DNA from: Falciphora oryzae
Lineage: Eukaryota; Ascomycota; Sordariomycetes; Magnaporthales; Magnaporthaceae
Length of the DNA: 64,000 bases
Direction of reading: 5' to 3'
Assembly (NCBI GenBank): GCA_000733355.1
Contig: JNVV01000039.1
Location: 40,022 to 104,021 of the forward strand
The number at the start of each line of letters is the position of its first letter. The first letter of the stretch is position 1. The notes below the pieces were generated by a model. The model did no database searches. It worked only from the letters and a program-made list of their open reading frames with translations, and had not been told where the DNA came from. Made by a program: the position numbers and the translations under genes. Positions 30,557 through 42,470 of the stretch are shown here, piece after piece.

Positions 30557-32284
30557 ATTGACCCGTCCGGCTAGACGCCCATCTGCGAGCAAGGGGATCG
30601 ACACAAGTTCAAATCAAACCAACCGCCTCTCTTCCTGCCTCTCCGCCCAGGCAGCCCAAGTCCAGAGCATGACGATAGCAGACGGCGCACATCTCTTTCC
30701 CCTTGCTCGCTCACCGCGACCTCGAACCGAAACCTGTCCTCCAGGACCAGCCGCTAGCGAGCGCTCAACCACAAGAGAACGCACAAGACAAGCAAGCAGC
30801 AAACCCCTTCACATGGGGCCTTCCTCTTCTCTCTACGACACACCGCCGGCGGAAGTAGTCGGCAAGCAAAGACAAACCGTCTTTCCATCTCTTCTTCCAT
30901 CAGCCTGGGTGCAAATCTTGCCCGCCTCTGCTCTTCTCAGCCATACCGTCCCAGACATACGTCAACGGCCGGCCGGACTTGTTTTCAACGACCGAGACTG
31001 TCAACACGATGGGGGTGGGTGCGCTGGGCACAATAATAGCAGAGGAGGGGCCATTGGTACGGCAAATGACAACGACGACGGTCGGCGTCTTCTTGCCTTT
31101 TCTTCGTATTCCTAATGTCTAGTGCTAGCCCGGTGCGCCTCTTGGTGTAACCGTCTATAAATGATGCCTAGAAAAAGACAATCGATGTCTTGAATTTCCT
31201 TACCAGATGCTCCTAACTGACAAGATTGACCCGCGGTGACACCCGGTCATCTGATGGCTGGTTAGCAGCCGTAGAATATTTAGTAGAACGTTAGACAGAA
31301 GATAGGTGGACAAGAAAAAAAAAAGTCCGAAAAAAGGAACAAAAAAACGCAAAAACACAGGAGTTGCTCCCATTATAGGACTTGAACCTTGGGTCTAACG
31401 AGTGCCTACCCCATCTATACAGATGTGCGACACCGTCCCACTATACAGCGCGCTAGACCCTACCCATTCGACCATTGGGCTCCTGTGGTGGCAGTCATTC
31501 CAGGAACGGGATATATAGAGGCTGCCGTCCTCTCATCCGAACACTACTTTACTTGTCACTTGGCATGCATTCCCCTTGTGATTCGCAAGCTAGCTGACGG
31601 CTAGGAGCTATCGGCCTACTCGGAACCATTCTAGCATAAAGCACTAATAGGTATTTTGGAGCAAAGAGCTGTTGTTTGCTTTCGCCTTTGGGTGTTGGGG
31701 GCATCGATGTTTGAGAAGGTCCCTCTAATACCTTCTTGTGTATCACAAGGTCCGTAACCCCTGGCACATCACCAAGGGATAATATCAGTGGCGGCCAGTG
31801 CCAGAAACAAAGCAAAAATGCAAAGGGCCTTTGTGCAGAGATTCCTGCGGAAGCATGAACCTCTAATACATTAAACAAAAGGGAGAAAATTGGGTGGCCA
31901 TTGTTGGCAAACTTGGGCATTCCGCGCTCGAAAGAAGGCAACTTCACGCGGTCGAATCGGACGCCGCAGAGCAGCCATCTAACTTAAGCTACTGGACCGT
32001 GCGGACCCACCCGCATCCCCGGTCATTGGGGGCGGTGAACAGGCGCCGCTAAAAACAGCGGCAGAATTTTCGAGGTCCCGCCAAAGGGAAAAAAAAAAAT
32101 CGCCGACGCGAAGCTCTGTCGGGCCAGCCAGTCAATTCATCGCGGGTCCCATCTCAGGTCGGAACCGCTCTCGACTCTCGACAACCACCTCCCACCAGAC
32201 TGCTCCGAGTCGCACACCAATCCCATACCGCTGCGGCTACACTGAAGTTGTATAGGAACATTTTGAAGACGAGCGAGAACAAGG
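30557..32284. other. 3' flank of CaaX peptide gene and upstream region of EBP2
   Basis: 1.7 kb. The first several hundred bases could be a long 3' UTR of the peptide gene. A tRNA-like unit on the minus strand at 31356..31487 is listed separately. A 132-residue minus-strand frame at 31549..31947 has no recognised motif. The rest shows no supported gene. Confidence 0.45.
31356..31487 (-). ncRNA. tRNA-like Pol III unit with A box, B box and T-run terminator
   Basis: On the minus strand, TGGTCGAATGG (31474..31464) matches the A-box consensus TRGYNNANNNG and GGTTCAAGTCC (31388..31378) matches the B box. The two are flanked by a perfect 8-bp inverted repeat, CACAGGAG...CTCCTGTG, extended inward by CCCA...TGGG with a bulge. 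T5 and T7 runs follow directly and would terminate Pol III. The D arm does not pair and T-arm pairing is incomplete, so it is not a normal tRNA. It could be a tRNA relic, a SINE head or a novel Pol III RNA. Confidence 0.4.
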
Positions 32285-33807
32285 ATGGTCACCAAGTCCA
32301 AACTGAAGCTCGCCCTGGCGGCGGAGAAGGGCGTCGACTTGCGTAAGAAAAAGGAGCAGCGCAGGATCAAGGCGATCCACAAGGAGAAAGAAAAGAGAAA
32401 GTCGGCCAGCAAAGGCAGGCCCGCATCCGTCGCAGAGGAGGACGAAGACGACTGGGAGGATGAGGGCAGCGATGAGGACGAGGACGACAACCCCATGTTT
32501 GACATGGAGGCCGAGGAGGATTCCGACGATGACGATGATGAGGAAGAGGACGAGGTGCGCATGCTTTTTCCAATCCGGCCCCAGCACTCCCAAGCCCTTG
32601 AGACGTGTGGGATGCGGCCGCAGACAGGCGGCTAACTCAAATCGTAAATATGTGCAGGTAAACCTGGGCAACCTAGAAGACAGCGACTCCGAGTCCGAGT
32701 CCGAGGTGGAAATGGAGGAGAAGATCAGCCGCCCCAAAGCAAAGGCGCCAGCAGTAGCCACGAAGAAGACAAAGGCCGAAGAGAAGAAGGCAAAGGCCTC
32801 AGCAAAAGCCGCAGCCGCCGCCGCCGACAACGACGACGACGATGACGAGGAGGACGACGAAGAGGACGAGGACATCGCCATGAGCGACCTGGAGGACCTG
32901 GACGAGGAGGACAAGTCGGACCTGATCCCGCACCAGCGGCTGACCATCAACAACACGGCGGCGCTGCTAGCCTCGCTGTCGCGCATAGCCCTGCCCACGG
33001 CCCCCGGCGCTGCGCCCTTCTCGTCGCACATGTGCGTCGTGTCGACCGGCCCCGCGACCGAGGCCGAGATCCCCGACGTGGCCGACGACCTGGCGCGCGA
33101 GCTGGCCCTGTACAAGCAGTGCCTCGACGCCGCCAAGCGGGGGAGGGCCCTGCTGCGCGCCGAGGGGGTCCCCTTCACCCGGCCGGGCGACTACTTCGCC
33201 GAGATGATCAAGCCCGACGAGCACATGGAGAAGGTCAAGGCCAAGCTGGTCGAGGACGCCACGGCCAAGAAGGCGGCCGCCGAGGCCCGCAAGCTGCGCG
33301 ACCTCAAGAAGTTCGGCAAGCAGGTCCAGGTCGCGAAGCTGCAGGAGCGCGCCAAGGCCAAGAAGGACACGCTCGAGAAGATCCAGAACCTGAAGCGAAG
33401 TACGATCAACCTTTGCCTGTCACTTTTTTTTTCCTCTCGCTTTTTTTTTGCTAACCAGATATTCCCCCTCAAAAACAGAGCGCCAAGAATCCTCCGCCGC
33501 CCTGCCGGAGCGCGAGGCCGACCTGTTCGACGTGGGCGTCGACAACGAGCTCAAGCAGCACAGGAGCGCCGGCGCCGCAAACGGCAAGAAGGGAGGAGCT
33601 GGAGCCGCCGGCGGCCGCGGCGAGCCGGGCCGGAAGCGCCAAAAGAAGAACGAGAAGTACGGCTTCGGCGGCAAGAAGAAGTTCTCCAAGTCAGGCGACG
33701 CCCTCAGCTCGGGCGACCTGAGCGGCTTCAGCGCAAAGAGTATGAAGGGCAAGTCGGCGCCCCGGCCGGGCAAGAGCAAACGCCTGGCCAGGGCGTCCAA
33801 GAGGTGA
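32285..33807 (+). CDS. EBP2: rRNA-processing protein EBP2
   Basis: Nucleolar protein needed for 60S subunit assembly and 27S pre-rRNA processing. Three exons, 32285..32554, 32658..33399 and 33479..33807, give 446 residues. The N-terminus is MVTKSKLKLALAAEKGVDLR, followed by two long acidic tracts. The conserved EBP2 domain begins DKSDLIPHQRLTINNTAALL and includes LARELALYKQCLDAAKRG, FTRPGDYFAEMIKPDEHMEK, KLRDLKKFGKQVQVAKLQER, and after the last splice AALPEREADLFDVGVDN. The basic C-terminal tail, NEKYGFGGKKKFSKSG then RPGKSKRLARASKR, is typical. Intron 2 carries two long T-runs and a gctaac branch. Confidence 0.92.
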
Positions 33808-35804
33808 AAATGGGGGCACGGCACGCGCTGAGGTTGAGTAGTGTCAGTGAAAAAGGAAGCGAGAGATAAAGAGATGTTGTTGTCTGACGACACAATCGTG
33901 ACAGTAGGAGAGCGTCTAGGTATATAGACAGCGTCAAGCCAACCCTTGCCTCCGACTGCCACCTACCTCCTGCCCACGTTCTCAAGCCATCATGAAGTTC
34001 CTCGGGAAGTGCGACGGCCATAGCAGTCAGCAAAATGACCAAGGCATCACACCACCACGCACAAAAGCTTAAAGAGAACTGGTAGAGCAAAGTCTCCTTT
34101 CTTCCCCCACCCCGACGTACCAATGTCTTAAGACATACAAACAAACTTTCGATATCTCCTCCGTTCCCAATACCCTACAGTTAGGTATGGGTAGGTTTTC
34201 CTGGTTTTAGTTATCCATCCGGGTTTTGCTCATATTTTCACGTCTCCCCTGCTTGGTATATAAAGGACTCATCCGCCATCAAACCGCCACCCCCCTCGAC
34301 GCCGACGCCTAGTTAGCACGCGTACCTAGACAGGCTTCTTCATCCCCTCTCCTTCGTCAAACTAAGCCGCTCCAATCAATCCACAGGCTTCACTCCTCCA
34401 GGCCTGCGATAAACGCCGTGATCAATCCTCCTCCACTGGGTTCAAAGACAAATCCGGGGGGTACTGGCAACGTCCACCCACAAGGACGTGCCTCCGACCA
34501 TCTTTTCTTGTCTTGTACTCCGTTGGTTTGTCCAAATGCCCATAGCAAAGAGGACGAGGGGGTAACCATACTGACCTCTCTTCCACTGTCGGCGGTAGTC
34601 AAGTATGAAACGGGAAAAACCAAGAATTCAACGCACCATAAAAGACAGAAACAAAGCAAAAAGAAAAGAAAAGGAAAAAAAAAAAACACGACAAAGCAAG
34701 CAAGGAAACAATAAAGATACGAGGCGAGAGAAGGACGGGAGAGGTTTGTCATTTCAGAAGCCGTTATCTAAAGAAAAAAAAAATCGTCCTCCGGGCATCT
34801 TGGAAGGAAGAAAACGAAAAAAAAAACGAAAACTCCAGACTTCACCACCCAATGCTATACATTAGACGAAAGAACAGAGACAGGAACACAACTAGAAAGA
34901 ACCGCAAATTACAAAAGAGAAAAAGAAAAAAAAACCAAATCAGGAAATGGGGGAGAGAAGCCAAGCCAGAAAGTGGTTGATCGACCACTGAACTGGCCCC
35001 CATTCCTGCAGCAAAGTGATTAAAAGATAACGAGGGACGGGCACCATTTCTTTGAAAGTGGCAGCCAGTTCCTCCTCGGGCGAACCAAATGTTCAACGTA
35101 ATAGTGATGCGGATTCCAAAAACCAAAAAAAAAGACTTTGCAGTTCGCCGCCGACCATTCCACATCGACGACGTTTCTGGGAGAGAGACGGAGTTGTGCG
35201 TGCTTAAAGGACGGGATGCAATATCGTAGATTCGGGGCACATAGAAAACACAGAATAAGAAACATGTAAAAGACAGCCTGAGTAAGGTAGGTCGGAGGCC
35301 GGGAAGTCTATAGTGACTCCCAATATCATCTCCATCAAAGTCCACCCAGGGAAGGGGTATCCCCCAATAATTGCGCTTGATCAGCTAATAGCATTGGGTT
35401 GGTATTCCCATCGTCGTCCGTGATATATCAAGACAAAAGAGAAAAAAAAGGAACAAAAGAAAGAAAAGAAAAGAAAAAGCGACCGATCCATGGAGTACCC
35501 GTGGGTGCATAAACAAAATCAATCGCTGCCTGTAGGCCGAGTAGCATATCGGAACCTCGGGAGATTGGTGGGGGAAAAAAATGAGGTAGGATTGAAAATG
35601 TTGGTAATCGTGGTATCACAAAAAACACGCCATGCAACTCTGATATGCTTGTGTTTTGCTTGCTATGCCGCATCAATCCGGGAAGCAGAAATAAAGCGGT
35701 AAAGAGGGCGAGGTCGCTGGATGGGAGTGGCAGAGGCGTATGATGCCACTCGCATCGTGTCGTCGTCGGCCCAGGAAGGATTGCAAATGCTCCCTCATCA
35801 GCCA
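33808..35804. other. Convergent intergenic region, A-rich low complexity
   Basis: 2.0 kb between the 3' ends of EBP2 and samB. Much of 34600-34960 and 35420-35480 is A- and GAAA-rich low-complexity DNA. No supported gene; it presumably holds two long 3' UTRs. Confidence 0.5.
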
Positions 35805-37688
35805 TCATTGCGTGGCAGCAACACACCAATGGCGATGGAAGGCCCATGCGCTCTTTTGGCACTCCTTGCTGCAGTACTTGGTGCGGCGACACCGGCGGCA
35901 CTTGGCGAACTGCCGGGTAAACTCTTCCCACTTGCCACACTGGTAGTAGGCGCATTGGCGAATCCCCCCACGGGTGTCGTCCTTGCGGCAAAGATTCCTC
36001 ATGACGACACCGGCCCAGTACTGCATATCGGTCGAGTGGTACCTAACCGTGAACTTCTCAACCAGCGGGAAGATGTTCAGGTCGTTGGGAAGCAGGTATT
36101 CCTCCTCAAGCTCCTCGTCCAGGGGAGACTCGAGGGTGGCATCGTCGCCGTCGAGGAGCTGGATCTCCTTGCCGATTTTCAGGCGCGGGACCAGATGGCT
36201 TTTTTGGAAATAGGACCGCAGGTTGCAGTACTTGGAAACATACGCCAGCAATTGCAGCGACATAAGAACGTCCTCCTCCCGGGGCATAGCGGCAAGCATC
36301 TGCGGGTTCGGTGTGACCTGGCGGTCCAGCAGGTACCGAGGCACGCTGGTCTGCGGCATTGACGGCTGAGGCGGCGTTACCATCGCCGGCCGGTTCGGAG
36401 AGAGACCGATCGCAGGAACTGGGGTCGCTGCCGTGTTGTTGGCAATGCTGCCGTCCATCGGCCCGCGGTGTGTGATGTTGAAAGTGCCCGCGTCTTGCGT
36501 CTCGGAAACGGTGGGCGTGTTGAGCTCGATGGCCGCGCCAGCGAGAATGCTGTCGTTTTCCTCCATCGAGATGTCCTGGATGTTGACGGCGGTTTGCATG
36601 TCTGTCGTGCCAGACATTTCGGCATCGGGAGACTCGTCCGACTGCATGCCGTCGGCAGAAATTTCGTCAGAGTCCGCCGTGGCCGTAGAGTTCTGGTGGC
36701 GGATGGACGGTCGCCGCCGGGAGCGGATCGCAGGGGCAAGCATCGAAACCGGCCGCACAGTGGGCGACCGGATTTGAGGGGGCGGCAGGGGGGTGGTGGG
36801 AGAGGCGGGTTGGGACGAAATGGTTGGGTGGGCAAAAGGCATCATGGAAGGAAGCCTATCAATGTCGCGAACGGGCCTAACAAAACCGTCGGTGGAGGTG
36901 GCAGCATCCATGGTGGGCTGGATGGCAGCGGCGAGGGGCTGGATGGTCTGGCGCGAGGGCGACGGGAGGCTGGGATGAGTTTCGGTGCCCCGGTGGTAAT
37001 GGCGATGATGAATTCCACGGTGGTGAAGGGCAAACTGGGATCGGTCGGGAGGTGTGGTGACCTGCTGCGGAATGGCAGCGGCGGAAGCGCCGTCGGTACC
37101 GATCTGTTCAGCAGCCGATGACGGGCCTGCAAAGGAGGCACCAACGTCGATGGATGGCGGAGGAGCCTGTCTCCGGAATGAACGGTAATCAACGTCTACG
37201 CGGTTATGCCTGTTGGCGAAGCTGGACGCCTTGTTCCTGTGCTCGCGGCTGCGACCGTGGTGCTCCTGGAGCTGCTTCTTGGCCTCCTCCTGCTTCTCGC
37301 GGCACTTCTCGACGACCTGGATGTAGTTGTCGAGAATGGTGGCGATGACCGGAACCATGTCGGCCTCGACGACCCTGGTGCGCACGCCCTCGGTGCCTCT
37401 GACGCCTATGTTGACGACGCACTGGAAGGCGAGGTTCCATTTCCACATGTCCATCATGTCTTTGCTCCTGCCCTGCTTGAGGATGCAGATTAACCTCTCG
37501 ATGCCGCCATCGACAGTGAGGATGTCCCTGATACGGGCGGACGAGGTCGTGAGGTAGGCGAGATGATTAAGTGAGTTGATAAGGGGGAGGGTCGATGTGC
37601 AGTCGAGCGCACGACGATCGTAGAGCGCGGTGGTGATGCCCACAGACGCCTTGTTGACGTTGGGGATGCTGAAGTTGACTTCCCTCAT
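35805..37688 (-). CDS. samB: MYND-finger protein of the samB/MUB1 family
   Basis: Single exon of 627 residues. The Aspergillus homologue, SamB, affects conidiophore morphology and septation; yeast Mub1 works with the ubiquitin ligase Ubr2 in controlling Rpn4 stability. The N-terminal domain is conserved: MREVNFSIPNVNKASVGIT, LPLINSLNHLAYLTTSSARI and KWNLAFQCVVNIGVRGTEGV, an armadillo-like region. A long low-complexity middle (about residues 150-470) is rich in Pro, Ser, Thr and Ala. The C-terminal MYND zinc finger occupies about residues 579-623: CAYYQC, KCRRCRRTKYCSKECQKSAW and HRHWC, with all expected Cys/His ligands. Confidence 0.9.
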   Translation of the reverse strand: MREVNFSIPNVNKASVGITTALYDRRALDCTSTLPLINSLNHLAYLTTSSARIRDILTVDGGIERLICILKQGRSKDMMDMWKWNLAFQCVVNIGVRGTEGVRTRVVEADMVPVIATILDNYIQVVEKCREKQEEAKKQLQEHHGRSREHRNKASSFANRHNRVDVDYRSFRRQAPPPSIDVGASFAGPSSAAEQIGTDGASAAAIPQQVTTPPDRSQFALHHRGIHHRHYHRGTETHPSLPSPSRQTIQPLAAAIQPTMDAATSTDGFVRPVRDIDRLPSMMPFAHPTISSQPASPTTPLPPPQIRSPTVRPVSMLAPAIRSRRRPSIRHQNSTATADSDEISADGMQSDESPDAEMSGTTDMQTAVNIQDISMEENDSILAGAAIELNTPTVSETQDAGTFNITHRGPMDGSIANNTAATPVPAIGLSPNRPAMVTPPQPSMPQTSVPRYLLDRQVTPNPQMLAAMPREEDVLMSLQLLAYVSKYCNLRSYFQKSHLVPRLKIGKEIQLLDGDDATLESPLDEELEEEYLLPNDLNIFPLVEKFTVRYHSTDMQYWAGVVMRNLCRKDDTRGGIRQCAYYQCGKWEEFTRQFAKCRRCRRTKYCSKECQKSAWAFHRHWCVAATQ

Positions 37689-39690
37689 CGCGGCGGCTGG
37701 CCACGGATCGTGGCTGTCGCGGGAGGACGGTCGGCGATGGAAGGAGCCGACCAGACTCGGTTTGCAGTCGAGAGGGATCCGTTGCGGCCAGAGGATATGG
37801 CGGCAAGGGAGGATGGGGGCGATGGCGATGGACGGTGGTGCGAGGGATGCGGTGAAGCGCCAACGCCACGTTGATCGAGATGGGTCGTGGGAAGAAGGCG
37901 ACGAGGCAGATTAAACAGTTGGAAGGAGGTGCAATGGCAGATGGGATGTTCCCGGGTCGATTAATGCGTTGAATGAGAATTAATGCAAAGTGATGAGTTG
38001 CGGTTTGGGAAGTCGGGGGTGTCTGGCTGGCGGAATTACGTCGGGAGCACGGCCGAGAAAAGTCGGTGTCGGCTGGCCCGTCCTAGCGAAAGGGGGCACT
38101 CCGAGGCAGTGCTGCTTGTTTTTTCGAATCGATCGGGCGGAACGACGCTCGAGGACGACGAGGACGAAGGGCGATGAGGCAATCGGTGGACTGCAGCTGC
38201 AGCTCTCAAGTGTTTGCTTGCGTCGGGAGTCGAGCGGAGACGCTGGGGACTCGATGGGCAGCCGGGGGGTGGGCGCGTCTCTTTCTCGCTGCCAGTTGGC
38301 TCAGCACAGGGCAGCAGGATGATGCATCGAAGGTGGAAACGCCACAGTCAGGATGTGGAAACCGGACGAGACGAAATGGCGGCGGCGCCGCGTGGGAACC
38401 GAGAATCGAGTCGCGAAGTCGGGGAAGAAAAGAATCAACAGGACGATGCGATTCGGGGCGTCTGATTCATTCTTCTTCCCCTTGGCGGCGAAAGGGCAGG
38501 TTGGGTGGGAGGAGGATGGATTACGGTTGTGGGTTGAGGGTGTGGAAAAAAGGTAGGTCGGGCGGCCTAAGAAAAAAAAAATAAGGAAGAGAGGGAGGCA
38601 AAGAGGGAAAGCAGGGGTCTGGAGATGGTGAGGTTGGGCCCCCGATTTTCTTTTGCCAGGTGCAAGATTTTTGCCTGGCACCACCTCTGCTGGGACCAAT
38701 TGCTGGACCAGCTGCTGGAACCACCCGCGGCTGGGCTGGGCCTTGTCCCTTGACACACACCCACCCACCCAGCATCCAGCATCCAGCAGGCAGGCCAGCT
38801 GCTACGTCGGCTGGCGGGCAGGCAGTGAATGGAGGGATGGATGGCCTGTGCTGATGCCGGTGGCAGGCGTCTGACGAGTGGCGGAAACCACAGCACAGAA
38901 CATGAGCCAAAAGGCGTGCATCTGAGATCGGGGTCACAGCCATTTCTGGAAGAAGGCGCTCAACGCTCGAATCCATCCGTCATCGCCTGTGCTGGCCATC
39001 CCCCTACCGGCCAGGGCCTCGCTGGTTAGGCTCTGCGTCCCCCTTTCTGCGCGGCCAGCCGAGCCTGCGCAATTCCAAGGGGGAGGCGGGCCGTTGGCGA
39101 CATGCTATCGCGGACGAGGAAGCCCGTGCAGGGGTTCGCTAGCTCGGCCGCTCTGGTTCCACGCACATTGGGAATAAGCAAATGCTACATAGGATACGGT
39201 AAGCAACAACAGCATCCATTCAAAAGAGAAGAAAGAAAAAGAAAAAAAAATCCGCCGCCACATGCCTCCGACACGACAGCTTCGCAGCTCACGGACGCGC
39301 GCCAGGGCATGGCGACTTGACTGGCTCCTATTGACACTGTGGCCGACAGCAAGCGTGCATGCGTGCCAGTTGCGTGCGGTGCGGGTGGACCAGGCCGCCA
39401 AATCACTCTCTCTCCCCTCGTGCACGGCGACGTCTTGGCCCGCCTCAGCTTTAGCCGCTGCACCCGCATTTTTCTGCAGCGAGTTGGAGAGCAGAGGGCC
39501 CCGTCATCGGCACTGTCTGTTTCGGATTGTGCAGCCTCGACAGTCAAAGGAATCCCGCTCGCGGCCTGACTCTTTCGATGATGGATGATGGATGATGGAT
39601 GGGTGATGGTCGCCGTGGATGGTTGGGATTGCAGCTGGTCCCAAGCCTGGTCTGGCTCCGGCGTCTCTCTTCTGCGATTCTTCTGTTCTG

Positions 39691-39715
39691 TTTTTTTTTT
39701 TTTTTTTTTTTTTTT
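39691..39715 (+). repeat. T25 homopolymer
   Basis: Uninterrupted run of 25 T residues in the gene-free region. Confidence 0.9.
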
Positions 39716-40967
39716 ATTCCTGCTCTATCCAAACAAACAGACAACATCCGCGAAACGTCGTCCTCGCCTCTTCCCCTCACACCACCCCCCTTCTGTGGCC
39801 ACGGACCAGTCTCGACCTCCTCGCGACTCCATCGGCACCTCCACCACAGGGTGCCAGCCGGACAGCACCAAACCATAGCCATTGGCCCGACAGGCGCTGA
39901 CAAAAGGGTCCTCTCCTCCCGCCTGGCGAACAGCTTCGAGGACCCACCGGACCAAACACCAGATGAATGGCGGGCGTTGATGCACAGAGCTCCCATTAGC
40001 GTGAGCGGTGCACGTCGCCTACTGGCGATCTCTTTTCTTTTTCGGCCCCAGCGCCGCGGAGGCTGGCATGGCTGGTTTGGGGGCAAAGCTCGCCGTCTCC
40101 GCCTCTTTCGCTCATGATCTGCTCTATTTTTTTGTTGCCAATTACCTCGTTTGGACGGGCTTATTGTGTATCAGTCTGCTCAGCTCAGGTCATTCCTTTC
40201 CGAACCATCCGTTCGAGCTGACAGCGTCTCGCCGCTGGAGAGGACGAGCTGCCGCTTGTTTGATTGCTCCTGATATCCTTTTGGGAGCCATGGGCACCAC
40301 CTAATCGTGCCAATGTGACCTGTTCTGCCCGACGCCCATTTCTCCCCTCCCCCTTCCCCCCTGCGCTGGTCGACTTGGTTCCCCGCCATAAAGTTGAGCC
40401 AAAGAAACCCGCCGTGCCCGCCACGTCTTGTTTGCTTGGCGGGCAACAGACGGGCACGTTACAAGGGGCCCGCTTTCGGTGGCAGGGGAATGGCATTGTC
40501 AGATCGGTGACAATGCCAGTCGCCTCACAGCACGCAAGGGCTCGCTGGCGAGGGGGTCCTTGCAGATGGTGGCAGTGACTGACTGCTTTTTCCCAAGGTG
40601 AGGAGGCGTGAAAAAAAGGGGAGAGAGAGGCTCAACGATCCGATTCCCCGCAGTTGCGTGCGCGGAATAGATGGCCAGCAATTTCAGCTCGCGAGTTTAG
40701 CCACTGTGGGTTTCGTAATCCGCATGATGGAGCGCAACGAACAAAAATAAAAAAAAACGGATGGGTAGGGTGTGCAGGCGAGATGTGTCCCAGGCTTCTT
40801 GGCCGGGCGGCGGAGGCAAGATTGACTCCACCATGCTGCTCGGGACGCACATACGGGATATGTGCCGATATGTAGGCACGACAGCGCCCAACAGGCACAA
40901 CGCAAAGCACAACACACCTCTCACTCAGCAGTTGCAGCCACCCCGTCGCAGGTCGACGCCCACGTGC

Positions 40968-40988
40968 AAAAAAAAAAAAAAAAAAAAA
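40968..40988 (+). repeat. A21 homopolymer
   Basis: Uninterrupted run of 21 A residues in the gene-free region. Confidence 0.9.
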
Positions 40989-42470
40989 GACGAACCCGCA
41001 GCTTGACACCGTTGCAAGGTGGAAACAAGCCCCAGTTGCCCATCGACCACCACCACCCCAGCAAAGCGGCACCGGCACTGGCAGCAGCCAGACCCCAGCC
41101 TTCCCGGTCCGGGCGTGTCATTTTGGCACGACCCGCGGGGAGCAACAAAGTTTGGGATGATGGAACCGGCCTCTTAGACTTTGCAAGTAAAACGTCAGTT
41201 CATGGCAGCTAGCCATCAGACGGCCGTCCGCCCGTCGCCCTGGTTGTTTTTTTTTCTTTTCCGTTCCCTTTTTTTTTTTTTTTTTTCCTCCCGGGCCTCG
41301 CCCACGCAATAGGGAGCATTAAACCCCGGGCTAGACCGCAACCCAATCCGTGAGGGGTGATGGGATGCGGTAAAATTGACGGCCATCGTCCGTGCTGGCC
41401 CTGCCATGCCACCCCCGGCACCCGCCAGCCCTTTCCCGGGTCGGTCTGAAACCGAAGCGTAGCGATTGAGCCAAGGGCAGGCAAACTGACAAGACAGACA
41501 GGCAGGCAGGGGCCGAGTGTGGTGAGCGAGGTTGGAAAAAAAGGGGAAACTCGGGTAGGACAAGCGCACCAACAAACCGGGACGCCGATCACCAGGCACG
41601 CGAGAGAGTCCAGTCTTGGGGGATATAAATAATAATGCACAAAAGGATTGTAAGGGCGCTTGTTTCGATCCAATCCCAGCAGCAAGCGCGTGTTCACCGC
41701 TCATGTGTGGCCGCCACCAGCACAAGAAAAAGCCAAAAACCACCAAGGATGCAGGATACGGGAACAACCCTCTTGCTTGCCACGCTGCGCGCTACTGCCT
41801 GCTGCACGCTCAAGCGCGATCGCTAGTGTGAAGCCCCCCCAAGAAGGCGGTTGGTTCGGAGCTTCTGGCTTAGCGCCTCGAGCCGCTCCTTGGCCAGTCG
41901 CATTCGAGCCCCTCTCCCTCGCGCGCCAGCTGTATGCATGCCGGTCGATGAATCGCCGAACGGACAATTTCGTCATGGGCTGGGGAAAAAGAAGAAGAGA
42001 GGAAAAAAAAAAAACATCGAGAAAAAAGGGGGCGGTCGGGGTGCATGATGCACGAACGCCCTCAGGCTGCGAAGAGCACGTGCTTTTTCTGGATTCTGAT
42101 ATACTGACCGCAACATCCATTCATTCAGCCTCACTTGATTGGGCCCGCGACTGCCAACACATCAAAGTGCAAGCAGGAAACAATCTCCTGACCGAGCATA
42201 GTATCATGCGAGATATGACGAACATCCAACGCTTATAGTTGGATTCGATAACATGACTGTGGATTCTGCGCAATAGGGACTACGCCAGCCAACTGTTCGT
42301 GTTTACTCTGTAAACTCATTACCGTCAAGTCCATGTCTTGTGGCCGAGCGCACCCACGTCATAGCCATACCGCATTCGGTCGAGGAGGGAAAAAGCAAAG
42401 AGCACACAATGATATTCCGTACTTGGACAAGTACCTCTATATGCAAGAAAACGAGTTATCAACGGTCTAC

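Larger units (their letters stand above)
37689..42470. other. 4.8-kb gene-free region upstream of samB
   Basis: No coding region was supported on either strand; frames are short, repetitive and lack conserved motifs. It contains long homopolymers (T25 at 39691, A21 at 40968, T18 at 41269), a GATGGAT microsatellite near 39578-39608, and repeated CAGC/GGCAGG-rich segments near 38770-38830. Long upstream regions are known for fungal developmental regulators, so it may be a long 5' leader plus regulatory DNA of samB, which is inference. Confidence 0.5.

Noticed and set aside
31549..31947. 132-residue minus-strand frame
   Set aside because: No motif, no splice signals or neighbours that support it, and composition resembles non-coding DNA.
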